7,694 nucleotides of DNA, from the NCBI GenBank assembly GCA_964429355.1, contig CAYSCH010000428.1, forward strand, positions 1-7,694, written 5' to 3'. The notes beneath the pieces are model-generated. The model saw only the letters and a program-made list of their open reading frames with translations. It had not been told where the DNA came from and searched no databases. The DNA is from JAAYAY01 sp964429355 (GTDB lineage Bacteria > Planctomycetota > Planctomycetia > Pirellulales > Thermoguttaceae). This document shows positions 1-4,764 of the stretch, piece after piece. Every line of letters begins with the position of its first letter. Position 1 is the first letter of the stretch. The translations under genes and the position numbers were made by a program.

Positions 1-307
1 CCTGGTTCTCCGGCTGCCAGGCATCAATGAACTCCACGGCCATGACCCCGGCATACTCTTTCTCCAACTCATCGAGAACGGGGGCCATCATTTTGCACGG
101 GATGCACTGCGAGGCACCCAGGTCGACGAGCTTGGGCAGACCGGCCTGAGCGGCGGCTACGGTTGGCGAGGTGGCGCTGCCGGGTTCCGGCCGGTTGCTC
201 GTCTTGTTGCATCCCGCCAACGTCAGTGTCGCCAGGACCACCACCAGTACGAATGGTGGGTTCGGACTGAAGTACGCTCGATTCGCTTTGTGCATTTCAC
301 GGCTCAT
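1..307 (-). CDS. Thioredoxin-like lipoprotein (C-terminus cut by window edge)
   Basis: A predicted envelope-anchored thiol-disulfide protein; 102 complete codons are visible. After a short basic N-terminus there is a hydrophobic segment at about residues 19-31, ending in a lipobox Leu-Ala-Gly-Cys (Cys33). This predicts lipoprotein processing and display outside the cytoplasmic membrane. A low-complexity linker follows (about 35-57), then a thioredoxin-type core with the redox motif C68-I-P-C71-K and the downstream Met-Ala-Pro-Val-Leu pattern typical of the thioredoxin active-site helix. The cis-Pro region lies beyond the window. ATG at 307 is chosen because AAGGAG sits 6 nt upstream; an in-frame ATG at 295 has no such site. 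It lies 32 nt after the preceding DGC gene, so it is probably the same operon. Family knowledge: such lipoproteins often work with a CcdA/DsbD membrane reductase. Whether it reduces, oxidises or binds metal is unknown. Confidence 0.8.
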   Translation of the reverse strand, partial: MSREMHKANRAYFSPNPPFVLVVVLATLTLAGCNKTSNRPEPGSATSPTVAAAQAGLPKLVDLGASQCIPCKMMAPVLDELEKEYAGVMAVEFIDAWQPENQ

Positions 308-339
308 CAGCGTCTCCTTGGCTTGTTTTGAGGGGGCGG

Positions 340-729
340 TCATCCAACCGCGAGTCTCCCGGCCCCGACCGAAGCAACACGGGCGACCGTTTCGTCGGAG
401 GCGGGCGTTTGCCCCTTGGCCAGGCCAAGGTCGGCCAGTTGAAGGTGCTCGAAATTGCTGAAGCCAGCCTGTTCCAGGCACAGCCTCACGCAATTCAGGG
501 GGCAGCCGTCAATCGCAAGGATCTTGGCCGCTGCCCGCGTGGTTTCCATGATTCCGCTGACTCGCCCGCCGATACCGGCCAGGCAGAACATCTTGCCGGC
601 GCCCTCCTTGGACAGTTTTCGGGCGGCCAGATCGGCGATTTGCCCAACATCGGCAGCCCCGGAACAGGCGAAAATGAGCTTGGGGGCGGCGCTACATGCA
701 CAAGTTGGTTTTTGAGTCTCGCGGGTCAT
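340..729 (-). CDS. DGC-domain putative zinc/metal-binding protein, third copy
   Basis: A small cytoplasmic protein (129 aa) of the DGC-domain family ('putative zinc-binding protein'), whose biochemical role is poorly established. Visible cysteine layout: an N-terminal C10-A-C12 pair, A-C22-S-G after a hydrophobic strand, C49 in an F-C-L-A-G segment, then the signature D74-G-C76-P-L-N-C80 with C84 beyond. The four shared positions (CSG, central Cys, DGC and Cys at +4) recur in both upstream neighbours, so the three genes are divergent paralogues. ATG at 729 is chosen: GGAG lies 8 nt upstream and the protein begins in the family-typical place. The in-frame extension upstream runs back through the assembly gap and is not credible. 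The gap to the upstream gene is 53 nt and to the downstream lipoprotein 32 nt, consistent with one transcript. A metal or metalloid-binding role is inferred from cysteines and context. Confidence 0.82.
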   Translation of the reverse strand: MTRETQKPTCACSAAPKLIFACSGAADVGQIADLAARKLSKEGAGKMFCLAGIGGRVSGIMETTRAAAKILAIDGCPLNCVRLCLEQAGFSNFEHLQLADLGLAKGQTPASDETVARVASVGAGRLAVG

Positions 730-782
730 ATCGAAAGCTCCAGTTATCGAACGGTAGGTTCGGGCACTGCAGGTGTATTGTC

Positions 783-1450
783 TTACTTTCGCTTCACGCA
801 GTACTCGCCGTAGGCCGTTGTCAGGGCGTCGCGGTAAAGGTGTTGTTCGCTGTNNNNNNNNNNAGCTGATCGGAGCAGCCGTCACCCGGCCGCAAACCCT
901 GACGAAACAGGTGGTCGAAGATCAGCGGCAGGCCATTGACGGCCACACTACGGCCGCCCATCTGGATGCTGCCTTCGGCCGGCGGCTTGCCGCAGGAACA
1001 CCCGCACGAAGCACCCTCGGCAGTGCCGGCGGGCTGTTCGGCTGGGGCAACACCTGCCAGCGAGTCGACTTCGGCAGCGATGCGATCCGCCAGGATCCAC
1101 ACCGCCTGCTCATCCTCCTGGTCATAATCGCGTGTCGAACGGTGGCATTTGCGGACGCGATCGCCCAGGATGTCGGTCACCACCAGCGACGCCGCCACTT
1201 GGCCGCTGTATTGCTCGGTGCCCCGCTTGGCACAGAGTTTGTCGCAACCGTCAACGGTGATCGTGGGATGCTGCCGGGCGAAACGCCGCTCCTGCTCCTC
1301 GCCCGCCAGAAAAAGCGGCAGGCATAGCGTGACGGTCGATTGGGGCCGGAGCGATTCCAGCACGCGGCGGGTTGCCAGCCGCGACAGGGTACCGGCAGGA
1401 ATCTCTTCGCCGCTGCACGCGATGATACCCACTTTGGTTGCTTCTGTCAT
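783..1450 (-). CDS. DGC-domain putative metal-binding protein with extra C-terminal domain, interrupted by assembly gap
   Basis: Second and longest of the three DGC paralogues. Residues 1-130 carry the family pattern: A-C12-S-G, C43, V-D67-G-C69-D-K-L-C73. A Cys-rich hinge C149-G-C151-S-C153-G follows, then a distinct C-terminal segment beginning near residue 160 that ends in G-C192-S-D-Q-L just before the 10-N gap. On the far side of the gap a coding-like stretch continues (S-E-Q-H-L-Y-R-D-A-L...) and stops with TAA at 783-785. I take that as the true C-terminus. The continuation is in another nominal frame, so the 10 Ns are a placeholder; reading straight through them to a stop near 821 is an artefact. 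ATG at 1450 overlaps the upstream stop as ATGA, with GGAGG 7 nt upstream. Cytoplasmic; metal, metalloid or cluster binding is inferred. The function of the C-terminal extension is not recognised. Confidence 0.78.
854..863. other. Assembly gap (10 Ns) inside a CDS
   Basis: Ten consecutive Ns interrupt the second DGC gene. The minus-strand codons entering the gap end with CTn (Leu whatever the third base), and the codons leaving it resume as nAC-AGC-GAA-CAA. Joining these two reading frames needs a true missing length of 2 modulo 3, so 10 cannot be correct. The flanks show no obvious sequence overlap. Confidence 0.97.
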
Positions 1451-1875
1451 CTTCGCGCCTCCTTGGCAGCGGCCACAAGCTGGCCGGCTGTCTGAACGAT
1501 CGCGGCGGCAATTTCCTCGGTCGCCGTCCAGCCGGCATCGCTGAGTTGGGTCGCAGAACCGAACTCAGCGCCGCGATGCCGCTTGAGCGTGTCGTAAACG
1601 CGAACTCCCAGGGCCACCTTTCCACCCGCAAGCTCGACGTTTTTCTTGGCGCAGAGTTTGGGGCATCCATCCACGGTGATACAGGGATTGGCCTTCACCT
1701 TCGCCAGGGTGCCCGCGTCGCCGGTGACCAGGAGTGCCAAACATACCGTGTCGGACAGACCCGGCATGAGTCGATCCGTGACCTGATAAACGGCTTCGCG
1801 GCTGATCAACCCGTGAACCTTGCCGATCCCGCTGCAAGGCACGATCAGCACTTCTTGTTCTTGATTCTTTTCCAT
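1447..1875 (-). CDS. DGC-domain putative zinc/metal-binding protein, first copy
   Basis: First in transcription order of the three DGC-family genes (142 aa, cytoplasmic). The signature cysteines are P-C14-S-G after a short beta strand, C45 in the V-C-L-A-L-L segment, C65, and V-D69-G-C71-P-K-L-C75. The C-terminal third is Ala-rich and predicted helical, with no further Cys. It lacks both the Cys-rich hinge and the C-terminal domain of the next copy. ATG at 1875 is chosen because AGGAG lies 8 nt upstream; an upstream in-frame ATG at 1908 would overlap the neighbouring CDS and has no supporting site. It starts 22 nt after the CxxC mini-thioredoxin gene, and its stop overlaps the next start as ATGA, suggesting translational coupling. 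Zinc binding is the family's assumed property. A role with arsenic or another thiophilic metal is inferred from location only. Confidence 0.83.
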   Translation of the reverse strand: MEKNQEQEVLIVPCSGIGKVHGLISREAVYQVTDRLMPGLSDTVCLALLVTGDAGTLAKVKANPCITVDGCPKLCAKKNVELAGGKVALGVRVYDTLKRHRGAEFGSATQLSDAGWTATEEIAAAIVQTAGQLVAAAKEARR

Positions 1876-1897
1876 GGACGGTTCTCCTCGTCCGGCT

Positions 1898-2143
1898 TCA
1901 GCCAGCATTGGCCTCCATCAGCAGTTTCTTGACTTCTTCCAGGCTGGGCACTCGACCGGCAACTTTCACGTAGCCGTCGATCACCAGGCCCGGTGTCATG
2001 AGGACGTTGTAGGTCAGAATCTTCTGGATGTCCTCGACCTTTTCGACCATGGCCTCCACGCCCGTCTCCGCAACGGCCTTGGTGACGGTTTCGTAAAGAA
2101 CCTTGCACTTCGTGCATCCAGTTCCCAATACTTGAATGATCAT
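1898..2143 (-). CDS. Small CxxC thioredoxin/glutaredoxin-like redox-active disulfide protein
   Basis: An 81-residue minimal thioredoxin-fold protein of the 'thioredoxin_3 / redox-active disulfide protein' type, as found in MTH895/TM0996-like proteins. The chain begins with a beta strand and the redox motif G9-C10-T-K-C13-K. The fold-typical cis-proline follows as M-T-P51-G-L-V-I-D-G, then K-V-A-G-R-V-P and a C-terminal helix. It has no signal peptide, so it should act in the cytosol as a dithiol reductant or metal-binding thiol protein. Family knowledge: such proteins recur beside ArsR regulators and metal permeases. Here it could recycle the arsenate reductase, the OsmC-like protein or a lipoyl group (inference). 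ATG at 2143 overlaps the preceding stop as ATGA, with GAGGAA upstream; the next gene begins 22 nt later. Confidence 0.88.
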   Translation of the reverse strand: MIIQVLGTGCTKCKVLYETVTKAVAETGVEAMVEKVEDIQKILTYNVLMTPGLVIDGYVKVAGRVPSLEEVKKLLMEANAG

Positions 2144-2604
2144 GGGGACAGTTCCTCGATCAGGATTTCCGGTTCGATAACTATTTCTGACTTCACCGAG
2201 TTGGCAACGAGGCTGTACTTCTGGGCCGACGGAATCGCCCGTCGCACGCGGGCTTCAACCGACGCAGGCGGTTGCCCCTCGGCAGCAACTCGGATCTTGG
2301 GCAGGAACAACAGCCGCGTGAAAATCTCGGTGCGGTCCAGCTCAATAAGCTTCGTGCCTTCGGTGCGGCACTGGTAGGAGAGGAGCTTCAGATTGAACCG
2401 TTCCGCGGCCCAGATAAACATCATCATCACACAGGTGTTCGCAGCGGCCACGTAGGCGTCTTCGGGTGTGAAAACTCCAGCATGTCCATGGGCGTCAGGG
2501 GGCGCGGAGAAATCGTACTCCGGGCCGTTACCCATCTTGACATGGCCCCAATGTTCACCCTTCCATTCGACGGTCGTATGGTAGGTGGCGGTGCGGTTGC
2601 TCAC
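2140..2604 (-). CDS. OsmC-like protein lacking the resolving cysteine
   Basis: A 154-aa cytoplasmic OsmC/Ohr-superfamily protein; classical members reduce organic hydroperoxides with a peroxidatic and a resolving cysteine. Seen here: an N-terminal beta region, the P47-E-D-A-Y-V-A-A-A-N-T-C58 segment carrying the expected first cysteine at the start of the long central helix, and a second cysteine C79 in S-Y-Q-C-R. In the C-terminal motif, where the superfamily normally has Tyr-Cys-x-x-Ser/Ala-Asn-Ser, this protein reads K-Y130-S131-L-V-A-N-S, so Ser replaces the resolving Cys. It may be a non-peroxidase thiol protein or use C79 or an external thiol. GTG at 2604 is chosen: it overlaps the lipoyl-protein stop as GTGA and has AGGAG 8 nt upstream. 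A longer in-frame version from 2715 runs into the neighbouring CDS and is rejected. The lipoyl neighbour is noteworthy because Ohr-type enzymes are known to use dihydrolipoyl proteins as reductant. Confidence 0.85.
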   Translation of the reverse strand: MSNRTATYHTTVEWKGEHWGHVKMGNGPEYDFSAPPDAHGHAGVFTPEDAYVAAANTCVMMMFIWAAERFNLKLLSYQCRTEGTKLIELDRTEIFTRLLFLPKIRVAAEGQPPASVEARVRRAIPSAQKYSLVANSVKSEIVIEPEILIEELSP

Positions 2605-3047
2605 GTATTCAACTCCTCTTCGGCGTGGGCCTTCATGACGGCAAGATACGCTTCGGCGTCGAGCAGCGTCACTCGGGCTGCAGGCCAGTCGGCCGGCTCC
2701 ACCAGGGCCAGCCAACCGCTTCCGTAGGGTTCCTCGTTGACGATCTCCGGCGACTGGTCGAGGTTGCCGTTGATCTCGACAATCCTTCCCGTCACTGGCG
2801 AATGGACACTCAGCGTCGCCTTGATCGTTTCGATCTCGGCCAGTTCATCTCCGACCGCCAGACTGGTTCCCGCGGGCTTCAAATGGACGAAAGCCACGTC
2901 GCCGTTGAGCTGCTGCTGATAGTCGGTCACCCCCAGCCGTACCCGTCCATTGTCGTCCTGCGCCCACACACCCTCTGGCGTATAGAGGCGGTCCGTCGCC
3001 ACTTTGAAGATGAACTTGTCCACCGAAGTTTCGAGGAACTCCGTCAC
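2601..3047 (-). CDS. GcvH-like lipoyl-carrier protein in the arsenic cluster
   Basis: A 148-residue homologue of glycine cleavage system H protein, a carrier that swings a lipoyl arm. The lipoylation segment is clear: E-T-I-K76-A-T-L-S-V-H-S-P-V-T-G matches the H-protein pattern in which Lys is lipoylated. The flanking hybrid-motif folds are present (V-A-F-V-H-L-K-P-A-G-T-S-L before; G-R-I-V-E-I-N and a P-Y-G-S-G-W-L-A segment after). Length is slightly above the usual 125-130 because of a C-terminal tail. No glycine-cleavage genes (gcvT, gcvP) are near; instead it follows acr3 by 65 nt and overlaps the OsmC-like gene (GTGA). GTG at 3047 is chosen with AAGGAG 6 nt upstream. It is therefore unlikely to be housekeeping GcvH. 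Lipoyl dithiols bind trivalent arsenic and also reduce Ohr/OsmC enzymes; either use would fit the neighbours. The symbol is left blank because the role is probably not GcvH. Confidence 0.87.
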   Translation of the reverse strand: MTEFLETSVDKFIFKVATDRLYTPEGVWAQDDNGRVRLGVTDYQQQLNGDVAFVHLKPAGTSLAVGDELAEIETIKATLSVHSPVTGRIVEINGNLDQSPEIVNEEPYGSGWLALVEPADWPAARVTLLDAEAYLAVMKAHAEEELNT

Positions 3048-3112
3048 GTGAATCTCCTTATCGAAAGTGGGCAGGGTGGAGCATCATGTCCTCGCACGCT
3101 TCGTACCGGGTA

Positions 3113-4240
3113 TCAGGCCTGTTCGTATTCCTTTTCCCCGGCGGCTGGGATCGCGGTCTTGCCCGGCGGATTCTCCCCGGCAAAGAATCGCTGCTTGAAG
3201 TAGAGAGCGACGTTGACCAGGCCGATGAGCACCGGAACCTCGACCAGTGGTCCAATCACCGCCGCAAAGGCCGCACCATGGTTGATTCCGAACACGGCAA
3301 CGGCCACCGCGATGGCCAGTTCGAAATTGTTGCTTGCCGCCGTGAAAGACAGAGTTGCTGTCTTCGTGTAGTCGGCACCTGCCTTCCGGCTCATGTAGAA
3401 GCTGGCCAGGAACATCACCAGGAAATAGACCAGGAGCGGAACCGCGATCATCAGCACCTGGAGCGGCTGCGCAACGATCTTCTCGCCCTGGAGACTGAAC
3501 ATGACCAGGATCGTGAAGAGCAGCGCAACGAGCGTGATCGGGCTGATTCGCGGAATGAACTCCTTCTCGTACCACGCCCGTCCCTTGGCTTTGACCAGGA
3601 CCAGCCGCGTGAACATGCCAGCGAGGAAGGGGATGCCGAGATAAATGAACACGCTCCAGGCAATCCGCCCGATGGTGACTTTCGTGCGGAGCGTCTCTTC
3701 ATCGACGGCCAGGGGGAGCCCTATCTTCAGCGGCAGGACCACGATGAACAGATAGGCATAGAGGCTGTAGAAGAAGACCTGGAAGATGCTGTTGAAGGCC
3801 ACCAGCCCGGCGCAGTATTCGCTGTCGCCCTTGGCCAGTTCGTTCCAGACGATGACCATGGCGATGCAACGGGCCAAGCCAACGAGGATCAACCCCGCCA
3901 TGAACTCCGGTTGGCCGCGAAGGAACAGGGCCGCCAGCGCAAACATCAGCACCGGCCCGACGATCCAGTTCTGCACGAGGGACAGCCCGAGTACTTTCCA
4001 ATCGCGGAATACGTCGCCCAACTCCTCGTAGCGCACTTTCGCCAGCGGCGGATACATCATCAGGATCAGACCCAGGGCGATCGGAATGCTGGTCGTTTCG
4101 TCGAACTTGAACGCGTTGATCAGCTCGGAAACGTTTGGCCAGAACCGGCCCAGCCCGAGGCCAATGGCCATCGCCAGAAAAATCCACAAGGTCAGGTAGC
4201 GGTCCAGAAAGGAGAGCCGCTTGGTGACACCGTCACGCAT
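3113..4240 (-). CDS. acr3: Arsenite efflux permease Acr3
   Basis: A 375-aa inner-membrane arsenite exporter of the ArsB-unrelated Acr3 (BART superfamily) type, driven by proton motive force. The hydrophobic profile suits about ten membrane segments. Signature pieces are visible: S-F-L-D-R-Y-L-T-L-W-I-F at the N-terminus, M-M-Y-P-P-L-A-K-V, the G-L-A-R-C125-I-A-M-V-I-V-W-N segment holding the cysteine known to be essential in characterised Acr3 proteins, and A-A-S-N-N-F-E307-L, which carries the likely essential glutamate. Start: ATG at 4240 is preferred because AAGGAG lies 10 nt upstream; the longer in-frame reading begins with TTG at 4270 and would place that Shine-Dalgarno inside the gene. 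It lies 75 nt after arsR, across a terminator-like hairpin, and 65 nt before the lipoyl-protein gene. Expression is likely governed by the arsR operator plus readthrough of the hairpin. Confidence 0.95.
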   Translation of the reverse strand: MRDGVTKRLSFLDRYLTLWIFLAMAIGLGLGRFWPNVSELINAFKFDETTSIPIALGLILMMYPPLAKVRYEELGDVFRDWKVLGLSLVQNWIVGPVLMFALAALFLRGQPEFMAGLILVGLARCIAMVIVWNELAKGDSEYCAGLVAFNSIFQVFFYSLYAYLFIVVLPLKIGLPLAVDEETLRTKVTIGRIAWSVFIYLGIPFLAGMFTRLVLVKAKGRAWYEKEFIPRISPITLVALLFTILVMFSLQGEKIVAQPLQVLMIAVPLLVYFLVMFLASFYMSRKAGADYTKTATLSFTAASNNFELAIAVAVAVFGINHGAAFAAVIGPLVEVPVLIGLVNVALYFKQRFFAGENPPGKTAIPAAGEKEYEQA

Positions 4241-4250
4241 CGAGAATCCG

Positions 4251-4256
4251 CTCCTT
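4251..4256 (-). promoter_or_regulatory. Shine-Dalgarno site fixing the acr3 start
   Basis: AAGGAG on the minus strand, 10 nt before ATG at 4240. It lies inside the longer TTG-initiated alternative, which argues against that longer start. Confidence 0.7.
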
Positions 4257-4262
4257 GGCGAA

Positions 4263-4284
4263 ATTGCCAACTACGATTGTCAAC
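4263..4284. repeat. Short direct repeat between arsR terminator and acr3
   Basis: Two 9-bp copies, ATTGCCAAC (4263-4271) and ATTGTCAAC (4276-4284), match at 8 of 9 positions and are separated by TACG. Each contains an internal TTGnCAA palindrome, which resembles the TTGGC/GCCAA half-sites of the arsR operator. It could be a weak secondary regulator site or chance; the second copy overlaps the T-tract of the terminator. No convincing -10 follows, so I do not call a promoter. Confidence 0.3.
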
Positions 4285-4305
4285 AAAAGGCGGCCCGGAG
4301 CCGCC
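4282..4305 (-). terminator. Intrinsic-type terminator after arsR, upstream of acr3
   Basis: On the minus strand a perfect 6-bp GC stem GGCGGC/GCCGCC with a 5-nt loop (TCCGG) is followed at once by TTTTGTT. It begins 10 nt after the arsR stop codon. It would end or attenuate the arsR transcript before acr3, so efflux expression may depend on readthrough or on an unrecognised promoter. Confidence 0.7.
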
Positions 4306-4315
4306 TGGTGGTTTT

Positions 4316-4639
4316 CTATTCGCACACCATGCATTTCGATTTGCCCTGTCCCTTGCAGCTGATCACCGATTCAATGCAGCGAAAGAAATCGAGGATGCAC
4401 GGCACTCGCAGGCGGTAATAAACCTGGTTACCCCGTTTGTCATCCGCGATGATCCCGGCGTTCTTGAGCAGTGAAAGGTGCTTGGAGACGGTAGAGATGT
4501 CGGCCCCGACCATCTCGGTCAGCTCGGAAACCGATCGCTCACCCGTCCGTGAAAGTTCATCGACGATGAACATCCGCGTGGTGTGCGCCATGGCCTTGAC
4601 CACACGGACTCGGGATTCGTAACAGGAGAGCGATTTCAT
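4316..4639 (-). CDS. arsR: ArsR-family metalloid-responsive repressor
   Basis: A 107-aa winged helix-turn-helix dimeric repressor of the ArsR/SmtB family. N-terminal helices contain the V-K-A-M-A-H-T-T-R-M motif characteristic of the family. The recognition helix region is S-V-S-E-L-T-E-M-V-G and D-I-S-T-V-S-K-H-L-S-L-L-K-N-A-G-I, followed by the wing D-K-R-G-N-Q-V-Y-Y-R-L. The canonical alpha3 E-x-C-V-C-D arsenite site is absent. Instead cysteines cluster after the wing: C81, C88, C95, C103 and C106, plus C6. A C-terminal As(III) site, as in ArsR variants of the Acidithiobacillus type, is therefore inferred. ATG at 4639 has AGAGG 5 nt upstream. The palindrome and promoter immediately upstream fit autoregulation, and the neighbours arsC and acr3 make arsenic the likely inducer, though antimonite or another thiophilic ion is possible. 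Confidence 0.93.
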   Translation of the reverse strand: MKSLSCYESRVRVVKAMAHTTRMFIVDELSRTGERSVSELTEMVGADISTVSKHLSLLKNAGIIADDKRGNQVYYRLRVPCILDFFRCIESVISCKGQGKSKCMVCE

Positions 4640-4685
4640 GGTTACCTCTGCACAAGCGCCGCTGCCAGGGTGTTATCGGCGGTTT

Positions 4686-4711
4686 GGTACTTGGCATTTT
4701 AGCCAAATACC
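4686..4711. promoter_or_regulatory. Predicted ArsR operator (26-bp inverted repeat)
   Basis: Arms GGTACTTGGC (4686-4695) and GCCAAATACC (4702-4711) are inverted repeats matching at 9 of 10 pairs, separated by 6 A/T bases (ATTTTA). The symmetry, length and place just upstream of arsR are as expected for a dimeric ArsR site. The central spacer is the predicted -10 element, so binding would block RNA polymerase directly. Confidence 0.8.
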
Positions 4712-4724
4712 ATTTCCCGCACAA
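4696..4724 (-). promoter_or_regulatory. Predicted sigma-70-type promoter of arsR
   Basis: On the minus strand a -35-like TTGTGC (4719-4724) is followed, after exactly 17 bp, by a -10-like TAAAAT (4696-4701), which lies in the middle of the operator palindrome. Transcription would start near 4689 and give a leader of about 50 nt before arsR. The -35 matches the consensus only in its first half. Confidence 0.55.
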
Positions 4725-4764
4725 TGCCGGTCCAGAGCCCCTCGATCGTGCTCTTGAGTCGTTT

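Noticed and set aside
821..853. C-terminus of the second DGC protein as read straight through the Ns
   Set aside because: It depends on the placeholder length; the alternative frame gives a coherent end at TAA 783.
340..885. Long form of the third DGC gene beginning near the N gap
   Set aside because: The extension crosses the gap and the end of another gene. ATG 729 with its own ribosome site and the family-typical N-terminus is better.
3058..3112. Coding-looking tail (D-T-R-Y-E-A-C-E-D-M-M...) between acr3 and the lipoyl gene, ending in TAA next to the ribosome site
   Set aside because: It is open only as part of a frame overlapping acr3, with no separate start or ribosome site. A frameshifted acr3 end cannot be excluded, but the in-frame acr3 stop gives a normal length.
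4241..4270. TTG start for acr3
   Set aside because: No ribosome site precedes it, and a good one lies inside it, 10 nt before ATG 4240.
4278..4283. TTGACA as a -35 element for acr3
   Set aside because: No -10-like sequence occurs 15-19 bp downstream, and it overlaps the terminator T-tract.
3086..4474. 462-codon open frame on the plus strand
   Set aside because: It is entirely antisense to acr3 and part of arsR. The translation is rich in His, Gln, Asp and Arg with no hydrophobic core or known motif, a usual shadow of a high-GC membrane-protein gene.
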